DNA of 60,000 bases from Zygnema cylindricum (Eukaryota > Streptophyta > Zygnematophyceae > Zygnematales > Zygnemataceae). Shown here in pieces: positions 58,201-60,000 of this stretch. Location: positions 64,001 to 124,000 of the forward strand of contig JBBHKE010001378.1 in NCBI GenBank assembly GCA_037447655.1. The letters are read 5' to 3'. The translations under genes were made by a program, and so were the position numbers. A model generated the notes under the pieces. That model saw only the letters and a program-made list of their open reading frames with translations. It ran no database searches and was not told the DNA's origin. Each line of letters begins with the position of its first letter. The first letter of the stretch is position 1.

Positions 58201-58686
58201 GTTACGTAATTTACGTTGGTTATTTTGACACTTAGTGATTTGTTAACAGCTCACAAGTGTATATATAGATTTGAGCTTCATTAGAATAATTAATCAATGC
58301 TGGTTAGTAAAGTGGGGACCGAAGATGTAGACTTTTAGGGTTGCCGATTAGGTCATGCACTTTGAATGATATAATGATTATACTTTGATTATACTCTTGT
58401 TTATGTGTGATGCATTTGTGTGTTATTATTTATTTATGTTTTTATATATGTTTGATATGCATTGTTTATGCATTTGTCCTAGGGTTTGTTTATGTCGATT
58501 ATTCCATCAAACCTTAGATGTTGTCATAGGGTTTATTTATGTTGATTATTCCATGAAACCCTAAATGTTGTTGTATGTTAAATGGAGGATGCATTTCAAA
58601 TGATTATTCCTTGGCCTAGCTTCGCTTAGCTTTTTGCATGATAGTTTGGGTGGCTTCTGCGGTCTATTTTAGACCAAAGAACAACA
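55226..58686 (+). mobile_element. Young non-autonomous LTR element, TSD GTACC
   Basis: LTRs 55,226-56,485 and 57,427-58,686, 1,260 bp each and identical wherever compared. TG...CA ends; TSD GTACC at 55,221-55,225 and 58,687-58,691. Primer site GGTTATGGGCCCACA at 56,486, polypurine cgggggag before 57,427. The 941-bp interior has no Gag or Pol motif. LTRs show no similarity to Copia-A, yet use the same initiator-tRNA primer site, so a copia element must supply its enzymes. TATATATAG (56,059) is a likely TATA box. Confidence 0.92.
56486..57426 (+). other. Non-coding interior of the young element
   Basis: The longest frame (from 57,136) is low-complexity and runs into the LTR. A ~22-base A run lies at about 57,196-57,218. 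No recognised domain. Confidence 0.7.
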
Positions 58687-58691
58687 GTACC

Positions 58692-59502
58692 TGTTGGCCG
58701 TCAAGGAGTAGATAGCCGGTAGCCTTAGCCGTTAAGTCTAGAAGTAGTGTTACGTAGTATATAGTACGATAATTATTTAAACATGTACACGTAGGATAAG
58801 ACATTTAACTATAATTGTTAACGGGATACATAGATATGGTAGTGTAAAAGTACGAATTACGGTACGGATAAGAAATCAATACCGCGCATTGATTTCGTAA
58901 GCGAAACAAATACCGCGTATGTATTTATTACAGCTACGATCAAATGCGAGTTTAATCGGACGACCGAAATTAGCGCCGAGATCGCGGAAAGAGAATTCGG
59001 CGGTTTGTGGGCATCGCCACATCGGATGACACGTGGCGAAGTTACATTGGAGCGCGGCATCTCCGAGGATTAAAGGAGCGAATCCGGACATACCACGTGT
59101 CGACATTTAAGGCATGTCGTACAGTGTCCGTACATAAAGTACACCGGCAGCTGTACTTTTGCGTACGGAACTGTAATCTGATTGGTTCCGTACATCAGTA
59201 GATAGAGTCTGTGAGAGAGATAGGACTTAGAAAAATTAGGAGATAGGACCCTCTCTCCCAGAGAGCTTCTGTACAAAAGGTCAACTTTAACCCTCCATAA
59301 CTTACTGCTCAGGGGAGCAAATTCGGAGATTCTTTTTGCTATCGACTCAGGGGAGTCTTGTCTTCACAGGGGTGAAGGTGGTTAGAGTTTTTGTCTGCCA
59401 GGGTGGCAGTTATTTTTGCTTAAACACAAAGGGGTCAGGATTATCCTAGAGGCTTCTTGGAAGCTGTCCACTCTGAGGACTTATGGAGGTCTCAGAGTTT
59501 CA
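58692..59502 (+). mobile_element. Plus-strand LTR 3' part (end of E5)
   Basis: Continues the LTR interrupted by the young element: before insertion, gatttgatcctggtacc joined tgttggccgtcaagg. Ends GAGTTTCA at 59,502. Confidence 0.85.
59251..59497 (+). other. Leader hairpin array (best-preserved copy)
   Basis: Consecutive perfect stems: CTCTC/GAGAG (59,251-59,265), TGCTC-AGGG-GAGCA (59,306-59,319), GACTC-AGGG-GAGTC (59,344-59,357), CTTCAC-AGGG-GTGAAG (59,362-59,377), CTGCCA-GGG-TGGCAG (59,395-59,409), GCTTC-TTG-GAAGC (59,452-59,464) and CTCTGAG/CTCAGAG (59,471-59,497). They lie downstream of the inferred transcription start, so they would be in the RNA leader. Confidence 0.7.
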
Positions 59503-60000
59503 CAAATTGGTTAGAGGTATACTCTCCCCCATTATCACTCTTTATTCTCTTAATGAGGGTTCAATGCAACTTCTCACTCCAAGCTTTGTATTCTTTGAAG
59601 TAAGTTGGTGTTTTTGACTTTGTTTTTAGAAAATAAACTCTCGAGCATCTAGACCAATCATCAATGATTGTCAAAATATATATTTTCCCTCCAACTGAGG
59701 GTACCCTTGCTGGTCCCCAGATATCTGTGTGGATCAAATCAATTACTTTTTCACCCCTATATGTGGCGGCTTTAGGAAAAGGAAGTCTGTGAGTTTTTCC
59801 TTGGGCACAACCACTACAATCATCCACCATTTCATTATCACTGAACTGAATGCCTTCTACCACACCCAGCTTCTTCATCTCCCTCAACCTATCAAAATGC
59901 ACATGCCCCAACTGCTTATGCCAAATCATCAATTTTGGGACACCAACATAGTAAGCATTCTTCTTTTTAGGTAAAGCCTAAACATTCTTTGGCTACCCTT
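59503..60000 (-). pseudogene. E4 integrase N-terminal part
   Basis: Resumes E4 after E5: GGEYTSNQF codons at 59,503-59,540, then IIDDWSRCSRVYFLK, IHTDIWGPARVPS, DDCSGCAQGKTHRLPFPK and MMIWHKQLGHVHFDRL reading leftward from 59,932. Closest in wording to E2 integrase. Element continues past the window. Confidence 0.85.

Larger units (their letters stand above)
49002..59502 (+). mobile_element. Copia-A element E5, rearranged insertion in E4
   Basis: Outer ends are a plus-strand LTR start (49,002-49,027) and a plus-strand LTR end (to 59,502), flanked by TAAAT and CAAAT, a TSD with one change that rejoins E4 integrase. Inside is minus-strand material in permuted order: integrase-protease-gag (49,028-51,276), a full LTR (51,277-52,323), RNase H-RT-integrase (52,342-54,662), then a partial LTR (54,663-55,208). 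Pieces share high identity, so all derive from one recent family member. Confidence 0.75.

Overview
The window looks like nuclear DNA of a green plant or streptophyte alga. Three things point that way: GT-AG introns, SPPP-type hydroxyproline-rich wall-protein exons, and Ty1/copia elements whose primer sites complement a plant-type initiator tRNA-Met. I cannot name the species. About two thirds of the window is LTR retrotransposon; there is one convincing host gene and two weaker host remnants.

Layout. 1-2,790: gag-only Copia-A fragment E1 (-) with its LTR. 2,791-5,943: unclassified repeats, including a ~775-bp tandem repeat. 5,944-6,425: dispersed repeat R2. 6,426-10,770: Copia-B 5' half fused to Copia-A pieces (+). 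10,777-11,062: possible host exon (-). 13,173-13,480: broken cystatin-like ORF (+), followed by repeats R1 and R2. 16,005-21,315: six-exon gene (-) for a secreted proline-rich protein with two homologous six-cysteine domains; all five introns are phase 1. 23,819-26,611: Copia-C (+), bounded by target-site duplication (TSD) CATAC.

From about 27.56 kb to the right edge is one nested stack. A foldback repeat (R1) holds solo LTR S1, which holds Copia-A element E2, which holds two more solo LTRs (S2, S3) and a small LTR-like element. The other R1 arm holds E3. The outer end of R1 holds E4, whose integrase is split by the rearranged element E5. E5 in turn holds a very young non-autonomous element with identical 1,260-bp LTRs. 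Most layers are marked by a 5-bp TSD, so insertion order can be read directly.

The most interesting signals lie inside the Copia-A LTRs. (1) The transcribed leader holds an array of about seven short hairpins, most with AGGG or GGG loops, whose stems covary between copies. (2) The U3 carries, in antisense, a tRNA-like A-box/B-box module followed by a T4-5 run, a complete-looking Pol III unit. (3) The Gag start codon lies in the loop of the last LTR hairpin, and the primer-binding site, complementary to the anticodon arm of initiator tRNA, is translated as part of Gag. Together these suggest an element family tied to initiator tRNA and Pol III in several ways. The sequence patterns are seen directly; their functions are inference.
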